Below, one piece after another: positions 8,873 to 16,140 of a stretch of 21,489 nt of DNA (its first letter is position 1; the number at the start of each line of letters is the position of its first letter). Source of the DNA: Microcaldota archaeon (GTDB taxonomy: Archaea > Micrarchaeota > Micrarchaeia > Norongarragalinales > Norongarragalinaceae); assembly GCA_016214445.1 (NCBI GenBank), contig JACROM010000057.1, positions 1-21,489 of the forward strand, read 5' to 3'. The notes beneath the pieces are model-generated. The model did not search any database. It had not been told where the DNA came from and worked only from the letters and a program-made list of their open reading frames with translations. The translations under genes and the position numbers were made by a program.

Positions 8873-10672
8873 ATGCCTCTCTTTACAAAGGAAACCGAAT
8901 CAATCATTTATGGAAGGCAGGCCGCGGCTGTCCAGAGGATGCTTGACTTCGACTGGATGTGCGGCCGAGCGAAGCCGAGCGTCGCAGCCATAGTGGACGC
9001 CTCCTCACAGAACGCCCTGCCCGCATTCTTCGGCGCGAAACAAATCCTCATACCGGCCTACAAGACAACCAAGGAAGCCTACAACAAAACAAAAGCGGAA
9101 GTGTTCATCAACTTCGCCTCCTTCAGGTCCGCATACGACACCACGCTCGAAGCGATGAATTACCCCTTCAGCACGCTCGCCATCATCGCCGAGGGAATAC
9201 CTGAAAGGCAGACCCGCATAATGGCAGCGGAAGCAAGGAAAAAAGGCAAGATACTCATCGGCCCGGCTACTGTAGGCGGCGTGACTGCCGGATGCTTCAA
9301 GATCGGCAACACAGGAGGAACACCGGACGCGATGGCTTCCGCGAAATTGCACAGGCAAGGCAGCGTAGGGTTCGTCTCAAAATCAGGAGGCATGAGCAAC
9401 GAAATGTTCAACCTCATAGCCCAGCACTCGGACGGAATATGCGAAGGCATGGCAATCGGAGGCGACAGGTACCCGGGCACCACTCTGGTTGACCACGTGC
9501 TGCGCTACGAACAGGACAAGGCAGTCAAAATAATAGTTGTTTTGGGCGAGCTCGGCGGAACAGACGAGTACGGAATAGCCGAAGCGCTCAAGCAAGGTAA
9601 AGTCAAGAAACCGCTCGTCGCGTGGGTTACTGGCACTTGCGCGAAAATGTTCCCGACCGAGGTGCAGTTCGGCCACGCAGGCGCCAAAAGCGGAACAGCA
9701 AAGGAAAGCGCGGACGCGAAAAACCAAGCTTTGAAGGAAGCTGGAGCCTTGGTACCGAAATCATACGACGACTTCGGGGAACTCATACAGAAAGTGTTCG
9801 AGAAAACAGCCGGGCCCATACCGAAGGAAACCACAAAACCCAGAATGCTGCCAATCGAGTTCAAGGACGCGCTCGCAAAGAACGCTGTGCGCAGAGCAGA
9901 AAGCATAGTTTCCTCCATATCAGACGACCGAGGGGACGACGTGCTGTACAACAAAGTGCCTTTGATGCAGCTTCTGAACGAAAAGGCAACAATCGGAGAC
10001 GTAATCTCGCTTTTGTGGTTCAAAAAACGTTTGCCGAAGTACGCAACTGAATTCTTCGAGATGATTCTCAAGATAACAGCCGACCACGGCCCTGCAGTCA
10101 GCGGAGCGCACAACGCCATCGTAGCGTCAAGAGCAGGAAAGGACCTCATAACCTGCATGTGCTCCGGGCTCCTGACTATAGGCCCGCGCTTCGGAGGCGC
10201 AATAGACGACGCTGCAAAGTACTTCAAATCAGCTGTTGAGAGGGGCATAAGCGCGAAGGAATTCGTGGAGGAAATGAAGGATAAGGACATCCGCATTCCC
10301 GGAATAGGCCATAGGATAAAGAGCGTCAAGAACCCGGACGCGCGCGTTACCGTCATAAAGAGATACGCGAGAAAGAACTTCCCGTCTACAAAACACTTGG
10401 ACTTCGCTCTTGAAGTGGAGGCGTTGACAACGCAGAAGAAAGGCAACCTCATCCTGAACGTGGACGGGTGCATCGCCGCTGTTTTCCTCGACCTGTTCTC
10501 CTCGTGCGGCGAGTTCACCAAGGAGGAAGTGGACGACCTGGTCGAGATAGGCGTATTGAACGCGTTCTTCGCGCTCGGCCGCTCAATTGGCATGGTCGGA
10601 CACGCCATTGACCAAAAACGTTTGAAGCAAGGACTCTATAGGCACGCCTTCGACGACATCCTTTATCTCTAA
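8873..10672 (+). CDS. aclA: ATP-citrate lyase, CoA-binding/citrate synthase subunit (AclA-type)
   Basis: The protein has 599 residues and matches the C-terminal part of eukaryotic ATP-citrate lyase (AclA of green sulfur bacteria is about 610). The N-terminal half is succinyl-CoA synthetase alpha-like; TEVQFGHAGAK near 262-272 carries the His (about 268) that is phosphorylated during catalysis. The C-terminal half is citrate-synthase-like with GIGHRIKSVKNPD near 477-489 and NVDGCIAA near 529-536. It completes the citryl-CoA synthesis and cleavage cycle with AclB. ATG 8873 is preceded by AAGGTGA at 8-nt spacing. Both halves look intact. In archaea this enzyme is uncommon compared with citrate synthase. 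Confidence 0.92.
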   Translation: MPLFTKETESIIYGRQAAAVQRMLDFDWMCGRAKPSVAAIVDASSQNALPAFFGAKQILIPAYKTTKEAYNKTKAEVFINFASFRSAYDTTLEAMNYPFSTLAIIAEGIPERQTRIMAAEARKKGKILIGPATVGGVTAGCFKIGNTGGTPDAMASAKLHRQGSVGFVSKSGGMSNEMFNLIAQHSDGICEGMAIGGDRYPGTTLVDHVLRYEQDKAVKIIVVLGELGGTDEYGIAEALKQGKVKKPLVAWVTGTCAKMFPTEVQFGHAGAKSGTAKESADAKNQALKEAGALVPKSYDDFGELIQKVFEKTAGPIPKETTKPRMLPIEFKDALAKNAVRRAESIVSSISDDRGDDVLYNKVPLMQLLNEKATIGDVISLLWFKKRLPKYATEFFEMILKITADHGPAVSGAHNAIVASRAGKDLITCMCSGLLTIGPRFGGAIDDAAKYFKSAVERGISAKEFVEEMKDKDIRIPGIGHRIKSVKNPDARVTVIKRYARKNFPSTKHLDFALEVEALTTQKKGNLILNVDGCIAAVFLDLFSSCGEFTKEEVDDLVEIGVLNAFFALGRSIGMVGHAIDQKRLKQGLYRHAFDDILYL

Positions 10673-10701
10673 GGGGTCGCCCGTAGAAAACAGTTGAGAA
10701 A

Positions 10702-10713
10702 CCTTCTTTAAAG
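10702..10713 (+). promoter_or_regulatory. TATA/BRE promoter for the helical-repeat gene
   Basis: CCTTCTTTAAAG: the TTTAAA begins 27 nt before ATG 10734. Archaeal transcription starts about 25 nt after the TATA centre, so the mRNA is probably leaderless. No Shine-Dalgarno is present, which agrees. Confidence 0.6.
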
Positions 10714-10733
10714 GGAAAAACGTAACCCATAAC

Positions 10734-11249
10734 ATGGAGTTTCTCAAAAGCCTGCTGGAAAAAATAGCGCCGCGGAAGGAAACCGAAAACAGGGCGGAAG
10801 CAATAGGAAAAATCAGGGACGAAAAGAAAAGGGCGCAGGCCGTAAGGGAGCTGCTCGGCGCGCCGAAAGGCTCGCTTTCAGGCGATACATTCCTAGATAT
10901 AATCGAAAAGGATTCCTCGCCAAAAGTGCGGTTGGCTGCAACCAAAACATTGTTCAAAAGATTGGAAGCATCAAAAGAGCCAATAGGCTACGCTTACCTC
11001 GGCCCCCGCCTTGCTGAACTGTTTCTGAAGGAACGCGACAGGCAAATCAAGAAGCTCCTGGATGAAACGTTCAACGAAATCCACTTCGCAATAGTGAAAG
11101 AAATGGAAGAAGAGGAGGCGCTGCACAAGAAGGATGCGCTCGGAAAGGAACCGGAAGTTTTGGCGTTCGAGAGGACGAAGACCTCGATCGAACGGAAGAA
11201 CTACGACCGCAAGTACGAGAACTACCTCGAAAACTTCCGGAAAAAATGA
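10734..11249 (+). CDS. Small helical (HEAT-like) protein of unknown function
   Basis: A 171-residue, highly charged, all-alpha protein. Residues about 25-75 look like one or two HEAT-like helical pairs (DEKKRAQAVRELLGAP, then SSPKVRLAATKTLFKRLEAS). The C-terminal third is Glu/Lys/Arg-rich and probably coiled coil. There is no signal peptide or membrane segment and no catalytic motif, so it is probably a protein-binding scaffold. It has its own promoter and a T-rich end, hence is monocistronic. I do not recognise the family. Confidence 0.75.
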   Translation: MEFLKSLLEKIAPRKETENRAEAIGKIRDEKKRAQAVRELLGAPKGSLSGDTFLDIIEKDSSPKVRLAATKTLFKRLEASKEPIGYAYLGPRLAELFLKERDRQIKKLLDETFNEIHFAIVKEMEEEEALHKKDALGKEPEVLAFERTKTSIERKNYDRKYENYLENFRKK

Positions 11250-11251
11250 AA

Positions 11252-11278
11252 ACTCTTATTCTAGAGTATACTTTTTTT
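11252..11278 (+). terminator. T-run terminator after the helical-repeat gene
   Basis: A short ACTC/GAGT stem (11252-11255 with 11264-11267) is followed by seven T at 11272-11278. The stem is weak; the T-run is the more relevant archaeal signal. Confidence 0.4.
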
Positions 11279-11288
11279 CTCCCCAAGG

Positions 11289-11296
11289 TATAAATA
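11289..11296 (+). promoter_or_regulatory. TATA box for the vapBC pair
   Basis: TATAAATA lies 59 nt before the vapB start. Transcription near 11315 would leave a roughly 30-nt AT-rich leader ending in AAGGAAGGGGGAG, a ribosome site. Unlike the neighbouring genes this mRNA has a leader. An antitoxin operator may overlap the AT-rich stretch 11308-11328 (ATTATATTAAATATAA), an imperfect palindrome. Confidence 0.5.
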
Positions 11297-11347
11297 CAAC
11301 AACCAACTAATTATATTAAATATAACTAAAAAGGAAGGGGGAGTTGT

Positions 11348-11554
11348 ATGAATGTGACAGTTGTGATGAGAAAGTGGGGCAGCTCGCTTGGCGCGGTTTT
11401 CCCGCAAGAGTTCGTAAAAGCGGAGGGGCTGAAAGCAGGACAAGAAGTATCGCTATGCGTGCTGAAAGAAGCTGATTTCAGCGATATTTTCGGAACGCTA
11501 CCGCGCAAAATGTCCGGCCAGAGGTTCAAGGATTTGGCGAGAAGCGGGTGGTAA
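11348..11554 (+). CDS. vapB: VapB-type antitoxin, AbrB/SpoVT-like fold
   Basis: A 68-residue protein. MRKWGSSLGAVFPQEFVKAEGLKAGQEVSL is laid out like AbrB/MazE swapped-hairpin DNA-binding domains (R-WGNS-G---P-----GL--G--V). The C-terminal tail (FGTLPRKMSGQRFKDLARSGW) would wrap the toxin. It is one base ahead of a PIN-domain gene, the standard antitoxin-first order. Such complexes usually bind their own promoter. Well supported by fold, size and partner. Confidence 0.8.
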   Translation: MNVTVVMRKWGSSLGAVFPQEFVKAEGLKAGQEVSLCVLKEADFSDIFGTLPRKMSGQRFKDLARSGW

Positions 11555-11555
11555 A

Positions 11556-11921
11556 GTGGCCAAGGTTTTTTTGGATACTTACGCTATGTATGAACTCGCA
11601 ATGGGAAACCCCAATTATACGCCGTGGATGCGGGCCGAAGCTGCAACTAGCCGCTTGCAACTTATGGAATTGTATTATCGGCTTCTCGCGACTTACGGGG
11701 AACAGACTGCGGAAAAATACCGCGCCGCGTTTTCAAAATACATCGTAGATTTTGATGACTTCCTGATGAAGAACGCAATGCGTTTCCGATTAGAACACAA
11801 GGAAAAAAGGCTCTCGTACGTAGATTGTATAGGATACTTTTTGGCCGCAAGCATAGGCGCGCAGTTCCTAACCGGCGACTCCGCGTTCAAGGGGATGCCT
11901 AATGTCGAATTCGCGAAATGA
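11556..11921 (+). CDS. vapC: VapC-type toxin, PIN-domain ribonuclease
   Basis: A 121-residue PIN domain. The four acidic residues of the metal site are visible: Asp7 (VFLDTYA), Glu38 (LQLMELYY), Asp90 (SYVDCIGY) and Asp108 (LTGDSAF). VapC toxins cleave RNA, often tRNA or rRNA, and are blocked by VapB. I chose GTG 11556, one base after the vapB stop, with GGTGG about 4 nt upstream. All catalytic residues are present, so the toxin should be active. Its stop codon lies against the TATA box of the next gene. Confidence 0.85.
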   Translation: MAKVFLDTYAMYELAMGNPNYTPWMRAEAATSRLQLMELYYRLLATYGEQTAEKYRAAFSKYIVDFDDFLMKNAMRFRLEHKEKRLSYVDCIGYFLAASIGAQFLTGDSAFKGMPNVEFAK

Positions 11922-11928
11922 TTTAAAC
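11919..11928 (+). promoter_or_regulatory. TATA box of the SAM hydrolase gene, overlapping the vapC stop
   Basis: TGATTTAAAC: TTTAAA begins 29 nt before ATG 11951 and abuts the TGA of vapC (11919-11921). The distance suggests a leaderless or nearly leaderless transcript; no Shine-Dalgarno is visible before the start. Confidence 0.55.
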
Positions 11929-11950
11929 AACTGGCGACAAATGTTTCTCC

Positions 11951-12748
11951 ATGAAACTAATCTCCCTCACTTCCGACTTCGGCGTCCAGACCCAAGGCAT
12001 AGCAGCAATGCGCGGGAGCATCTGGGAAGTTTCGCCGGACGCACGCGTTGTGGACTTGATGCACGGAATAGAGTCCTTCAACCTCTTCAGCGGAGCGCGG
12101 ACAATGGAGTCGGTGGTTAACTTGCCAGTTGGCTGCCACGTCTGCGTGGTTGACCCTGGAGTCGGAACGAAACGCAGGGGCATAGCAATTCAGGTCGGAA
12201 GAGGCGACTATTTGATTGGCCCGGACAACGGAGTTCTGATGACCGCTCCCCGCTTCCTCGGCGGAATCAAAAAAGTTGTAGCGTTGGAAAACAGCAAATA
12301 CATGAAAACGCCTGTTTCGCCCATATTCCACGGCAGGGACGTTTTCGTGAGGGCAGCAGCGCACCTGTGCGAAGGTGTTGAGTTGGAGGAGTTTGGAAGA
12401 GAACTGGAGGAAAAAGAGCTTATTCCCGCGCCCTATGGGGAAGCGGAAGCGAAAGGTGGAACAGTCAAAGCCAAAATAATCCACGTCAACAAGTACGGTT
12501 CAGTTCATTTGAACATGCGTGCTGAAGCGTTCAAAAAATGGGGCGTAAGGAAAGGAGGAAAAGTGGAAGCGGAGTTTACAGGAAAGAAAGTCCTCTTTAC
12601 TGCCGGGGAAACGTTCGGCGACGTGCCCAAAGGAGAAGAGGTCATATTCGCGGACGACTACGGAAGGGTTGAAATGGCGGTGAACATGGGTTCTTTCGCT
12701 GAAAAACACGGCCTGAAGCAGGGACAAGAAGTGGTGCTCAAGGCCTGA
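11951..12748 (+). CDS. S-adenosylmethionine hydrolase (hydroxide adenosyltransferase, DUF62)
   Basis: A 265-residue member of the DUF62 family related to fluorinase and chlorinase, which in archaea hydrolyses S-adenosylmethionine to adenosine and methionine. Visible are LTSDFG (6-11), VDPGVGTKRRG with Asp68 and Arg75, GPDNGVL near 91-97, and FHGRDVF with His128. These match the Asp-Arg-His set described for the Pyrococcus enzyme. A beta-barrel C-terminal domain with HVNKYGSVHLNM follows. The halogenase-specific extra loop is not evident. The gene has its own promoter overlapping the toxin gene and is separated from the RNA polymerase promoter by about 15 bp. Confidence 0.88.
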   Translation: MKLISLTSDFGVQTQGIAAMRGSIWEVSPDARVVDLMHGIESFNLFSGARTMESVVNLPVGCHVCVVDPGVGTKRRGIAIQVGRGDYLIGPDNGVLMTAPRFLGGIKKVVALENSKYMKTPVSPIFHGRDVFVRAAAHLCEGVELEEFGRELEEKELIPAPYGEAEAKGGTVKAKIIHVNKYGSVHLNMRAEAFKKWGVRKGGKVEAEFTGKKVLFTAGETFGDVPKGEEVIFADDYGRVEMAVNMGSFAEKHGLKQGQEVVLKA

Positions 12749-12762
12749 AAAAGAAAAAAATC

Positions 12763-12776
12763 GAAACCTTTAAAAG
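12763..12776 (+). promoter_or_regulatory. BRE/TATA promoter of the RNA polymerase operon
   Basis: GAAACCTTTAAAAG is the best archaeal promoter in the window. Transcription would start near 12795, giving a leader of about 40 nt before rpoH, unlike the leaderless neighbours. That leader contains a hairpin, a T-run and half of a long-range inverted repeat. Confidence 0.65.
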
Positions 12777-12789
12777 CGTTTCTCAGTAT

Positions 12790-12871
12790 ATTACTAACTC
12801 TCTGTCGCTTGCCTTAGCGGTCTTTTTGTGGTGGGATGGGTCCGGAAAACACTCAGGGTGCAGTTAGTAAT
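12790..12871 (+). promoter_or_regulatory. Structured leader of the RNA polymerase operon
   Basis: ATTACTAAC (12790-12798) is the exact complement of GTTAGTAAT (12863-12871). These enclose a CGCT/AGCG hairpin (12807-12820), five T immediately beyond it, the GGTGGG before the start and the rpoH ATG (12836). The long-range stem would bury the start codon; the hairpin plus T-run could act as an attenuator. A start site at or after 12795 would leave only part of the first arm in the RNA, so this is tentative. Confidence 0.3.
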
Positions 12872-13084
12872 TTTCTAGTGCCTAGTGTACAGAAGGCTTC
12901 CGAAGAGGAAGTAGCCGAAGTCTGCAAGAAAATGGGCATCACCAAGAAGAACCTGCCTCTTGTCAAGCTGAACGATGCAACGCTCCGTGGAATAGAAGTG
13001 GGAGTGGACGACGTGGTGAAAATCCTCCGCAAGAGCTGGGTTTCCGACAAGGAGACAACCTACTACAGGCGGATAGTTCCTTAA
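12836..13084 (+). CDS. rpoH: RNA polymerase subunit H (Rpb5 C-terminal homologue)
   Basis: An 82-residue protein, the usual size of archaeal RpoH. It shows LVPSVQKASEEEVAEV, then LPLVKLNDATLRGIEVGVDDVVKILRKS and a terminal TYYRRIVP, matching the family pattern (LVP.H..LS.EE, LP.I...D......G.DVVKI.RKS, YYR.V). It binds the jaw side of RNA polymerase. It is first in the operon, as in most archaea. The first 13 residues (MGPENTQGAVSNF) are not conserved, and their codons (GGT, AGT, GTA) differ from the rest, perhaps because the RNA there takes part in the leader structure. Confidence 0.92.
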   Translation: MGPENTQGAVSNFLVPSVQKASEEEVAEVCKKMGITKKNLPLVKLNDATLRGIEVGVDDVVKILRKSWVSDKETTYYRRIVP

Positions 13085-13095
13085 AAGGTGGAAAA

Positions 13096-16000
13096 ATGGC
13101 GTTTTACGAGCTGACTGAAGCTTACCTCAAACAAAAGAGCCTGGTACAGCAGAACGTCGACTCCTACAACAAGTTCGTGGACGAAAAAATGCAGGAAATC
13201 GTCGAAGCTCAAGCCACCATAGAACCGCAAGTGGAAGGATACGTCATCAAGCTCGGAAAAATCCGCTCGGAAAAACCGATGATAACCGAGGCGGACGGCT
13301 CGCGCAGGCCGCTCTTCCCGATTGAAGCAAGGCTGAGGGACCTCAGCTACACCGCTCCGCTGTTCCTTGAAATGACCCAAGTGGTCAATGGAGTCGAGAA
13401 AAGGCCAGTTGACGTGTTCGTCGGCGAACTGCCCGTAATGCTCCGCTCCAAACTCTGCTACCTCCACGGTAAAAACCAGAAGGAACTGGTCGAGGCAGGA
13501 GAAGACTACAAGGACCCCGGAGGGTACTTCATCATAAACGGAACTGAAAAGAGCCTGATGACACTCGAGGATTTGGCGCCCAACAGGATACTGGTCTCGC
13601 GCGAAAAGGAAACGAACGCAATCCAAGCCAAGATATTCTCCACGCGCGCTGGCTTCCGCGGAAGGTGCACAGTTGACCGGACAAACGACGGCAGGATAGG
13701 CATCACTTTGCCTTCGTACAACAAGGCAATCGAACTCATGCTCATACTTTACGGACTCGGCCTGGACAAGCAGGAAAAAATCGAGGCGGTCTTCTCAACT
13801 GAAAGGGAAGTATACAATGACGTGCTCCTGAACCAGGAAATAAACGCTGCAAAGAACAGGAAAGAAGCGTTGGAAATAATCGGCAAGCGCGCAGCCCCGG
13901 GCCAGCCAGTCGACTACCAAGTCAAGAGAGCTGAACTTCTTCTGGACAGGTACCTGCTTCCACACATAGGCGTGGAGGAAAAGGACAGGCTCTCGAAAGC
14001 GTACTTCCTCTGCAGGATGAGCGAGCGCGCCATACTAGTTGCGCACAAGAAAAGGCCGGTTGAGGACAAGGACCACTACTCGAACAAGAGGCTCAAGATA
14101 GCTGGCAAACTCATGGAAGAACTCTTCAGGTACGCGTTCGGCTTTCTCGTAAAGGACGTCGCCTACCAGGTGGAAAGAGCGAATGTCCGCGGAAGAAGGA
14201 TGAGCATGTTCGCGCTGGTCAGGCCGGACGCGCTTACTGAAAGGATAAAGTACTCCATGGCAACAGGCAACTGGGTCGGCGGACACACCGGCGTATGCCA
14301 GCCGCTCGACAGGTACAACTACATCTCTTCCCTTTCGTTCCTAAAGAGGGTAACGTCGCCTCTCGCCAAAAAGCACCCGCACTACAAGGCAAGGGACTTG
14401 AGCGGAACCCACTGGGGCCGCCTTGACCCAAACGAGACTCCCGAAGGGCCCAATTGCGTCGCGGCTGACACGCCCGTGATGTTGTCCAATGAAACCTCTG
14501 TTTTGATTTCAGAATACGGACAAGTTGGAGCGAATCTCAAATCGTTCGATTGGACGGACAAAAAACTCAAACAATCCCATGTTGTGCGTTACATTAAGCA
14601 AACGCATCAAAATGCGTTCAAGATCACCACGCGGGAAACCGGCAGAACTTTAGTGGCAACTGCGGACCACCCGTTCTTCACTGAAAACGGTAAAGTTGAG
14701 TTGAATTCGATCAAAACAGGCACCAAACTTGCTGTATTGCCGTTGAGGCCGCTTTCGTACGAAAAGCCAGGTGATCACATGCTTTTGGACGAAGGGGACC
14801 TCCGCAAAGCGAGCCTTCACAAGTCGGATGTGGATTTCACCATTAGCGTGTTAAAGTCAAAGAACTTGTTGCCTCTGACGGCAAACAACCCGAAACTAGC
14901 CACATTAGCCCGCTTGTTGGGCAACCTCATGGGTGACGGGTGTTTAAGTTACAGCAAGACCGGCAAATTAGACGACGAAATAGGCCGGTCTTGTTGTCTA
15001 GCAAACCACGAAAAACAGTCGGGAAACTTTCGTGGTTTGCTATATTCAGAAAAGAAATTCAAAACTAACGCGACAGTGGCGTTCGCCGGCCAACCGGAAG
15101 AACTCGAAGCCGTCATCCAAGACGTGCGTTTATTGGGTTTTGGCGTTTCCGACGTGAAGACGCAACATTGTGTTTCTCACATCAACGGAAAGCGAGTGGA
15201 AGGCGACAGCCGGCACTGTTTTTGTTACTCCAAACCGTTGTTCACCCTTCTGAAAGCGTTGGGTGCACCGGTTGGTGACAAAACGTTGCAAAGTATGCAG
15301 GTGCCGGCGTGGGTGTTCAGGCAGACGAACGCAATCAAGAGAGATTTTCTGTCCGCTTATTTTGGCAGTGAAATGACCACACCAAAAACCGACGCGCGCA
15401 ACGGGAAGGTATTCATGCAGCCTTCATTTTCGCTGAACAAGCAGGAAGCACTGGTAGTAGATGGATTGGCTTTTGCGGACCAAATCAAGGATTTGCTGGC
15501 TGAATTCGGAGTCATTGCATCCAGAACCGTGATTTTAGAAGGCGTAAAGCAAAAGACGGGCGCTAAGACGCGGAAAATCCGAGTGCTGTTGAAAAGCACG
15601 CCGGAAAACCTGATCGCACTTTACGGATCAGTTGGATTCGCCTACGCTCCGCACAAAAAGACTTTGGGATTGTTCGCCTGCCATTACTTGACGCACAAAC
15701 AACACGTCATGGCCCAACGTCAAGCACTCTTGCCGCACGTGATGGCGTTGCATCAGCAAGGACATCAGGTCAGCCAGATCTCAGCGGCCCTGAAGGTGAG
15801 CACCTCCGACGTGGGAAATTGGGTGCACCGCAACAAGACGGGAAAGGCCCGCGTGTCGGAGAAAGAGTTTCCGTCGTTTACGCAATGGATTGCGTCGCAC
15901 GGGTTGAGTTCAGACGGCGTTGTGTGGGAAACGGTCGAAAAAATCGAGCCGGTGGCGTGCCCCGACGTGCGGGATGTCACGACGTTGGAAGACGATCACA

Positions 16001-16140
16001 ATTTCTTTGCCAACGGTTTTCTTGTAGGCAACTGCGGGTTAGTGAAGAACCTCTCGCTGGCATGCGAAGTCACTACAGGCTCGAGCGAGAAACAGACTGA
16101 AAACTTGTTGAAGAAGATGGGGTTGACGACCAGAGTATGA
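13096..16140 (+). CDS. rpoB2: RNA polymerase subunit B'' (N-terminal half of B) with intein
   Basis: Encodes 1014 residues: N-extein 453, intein 526, C-extein 35, so the spliced subunit is 488 residues, normal for B''. The start YELTEAYLKQKSLVQQNVDSYN and PGGYFIINGTEKSL are typical of the protrusion and lobe; GRRMSMFALVRPD, HWGRLDPNETPEGPN and then CGLVKNLSLACEV form the fork region, interrupted by the intein. The subunit ends GLTTRV where euryarchaeal B genes are split, and its TGA overlaps the rpoB' ATG (ATGA). AAGGTGG lies 5 nt before ATG 13096. It forms half of the catalytic cleft with B'. Confidence 0.96.
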   Translation: MAFYELTEAYLKQKSLVQQNVDSYNKFVDEKMQEIVEAQATIEPQVEGYVIKLGKIRSEKPMITEADGSRRPLFPIEARLRDLSYTAPLFLEMTQVVNGVEKRPVDVFVGELPVMLRSKLCYLHGKNQKELVEAGEDYKDPGGYFIINGTEKSLMTLEDLAPNRILVSREKETNAIQAKIFSTRAGFRGRCTVDRTNDGRIGITLPSYNKAIELMLILYGLGLDKQEKIEAVFSTEREVYNDVLLNQEINAAKNRKEALEIIGKRAAPGQPVDYQVKRAELLLDRYLLPHIGVEEKDRLSKAYFLCRMSERAILVAHKKRPVEDKDHYSNKRLKIAGKLMEELFRYAFGFLVKDVAYQVERANVRGRRMSMFALVRPDALTERIKYSMATGNWVGGHTGVCQPLDRYNYISSLSFLKRVTSPLAKKHPHYKARDLSGTHWGRLDPNETPEGPNCVAADTPVMLSNETSVLISEYGQVGANLKSFDWTDKKLKQSHVVRYIKQTHQNAFKITTRETGRTLVATADHPFFTENGKVELNSIKTGTKLAVLPLRPLSYEKPGDHMLLDEGDLRKASLHKSDVDFTISVLKSKNLLPLTANNPKLATLARLLGNLMGDGCLSYSKTGKLDDEIGRSCCLANHEKQSGNFRGLLYSEKKFKTNATVAFAGQPEELEAVIQDVRLLGFGVSDVKTQHCVSHINGKRVEGDSRHCFCYSKPLFTLLKALGAPVGDKTLQSMQVPAWVFRQTNAIKRDFLSAYFGSEMTTPKTDARNGKVFMQPSFSLNKQEALVVDGLAFADQIKDLLAEFGVIASRTVILEGVKQKTGAKTRKIRVLLKSTPENLIALYGSVGFAYAPHKKTLGLFACHYLTHKQHVMAQRQALLPHVMALHQQGHQVSQISAALKVSTSDVGNWVHRNKTGKARVSEKEFPSFTQWIASHGLSSDGVVWETVEKIEPVACPDVRDVTTLEDDHNFFANGFLVGNCGLVKNLSLACEVTTGSSEKQTENLLKKMGLTTRV
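14455..16032 (+). other. RpoB'' intein with LAGLIDADG endonuclease
   Basis: A 526-residue in-frame insertion between ETPEGPN and CGLVKNL. It begins Cys-Val-Ala-Ala-Asp (block A) and has the block B TxxH in VATADHPFF. A first LAGLIDADG helix is LLGNLMGDG, and a second candidate is FLSAYFGSE. Near its C-terminus lies a helix-turn-helix-like stretch (VSQISAALKVSTSDVGNWVH). Block F is near DDHNFFANG, and it ends LVGN followed by Cys+1. The penultimate residue is Gly instead of the usual His. It would excise itself and ligate the B'' halves; the endonuclease would home into intein-less rpoB. Codon choice is richer in TTG, GTT and CGT and poorer in AGG and ATA than the exteins, suggesting transfer. 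Confidence 0.95.
14955..15042 (+). repeat. Two adjacent perfect inverted repeats inside the intein
   Basis: CAAGACCGGC (14955-14964) pairs exactly with 14984-14993. Just downstream, GCAAACCACGAAA (15001-15013) pairs exactly with 15028-15040, extendable by two more A/T pairs to 14999-15042. Loops are 19 and 14 nt. They lie directly after the first LAGLIDADG helix and encode a segment (about residues 620-649) that looks like an extra loop. Confidence 0.8.

Noticed and set aside
10673..10695. AAGGGGTCG after aclA, also present at 17982-17990, as a further cassette copy
   Set aside because: Only nine bases are shared, with no direct repeat and no GUA-loop hairpin at this site.
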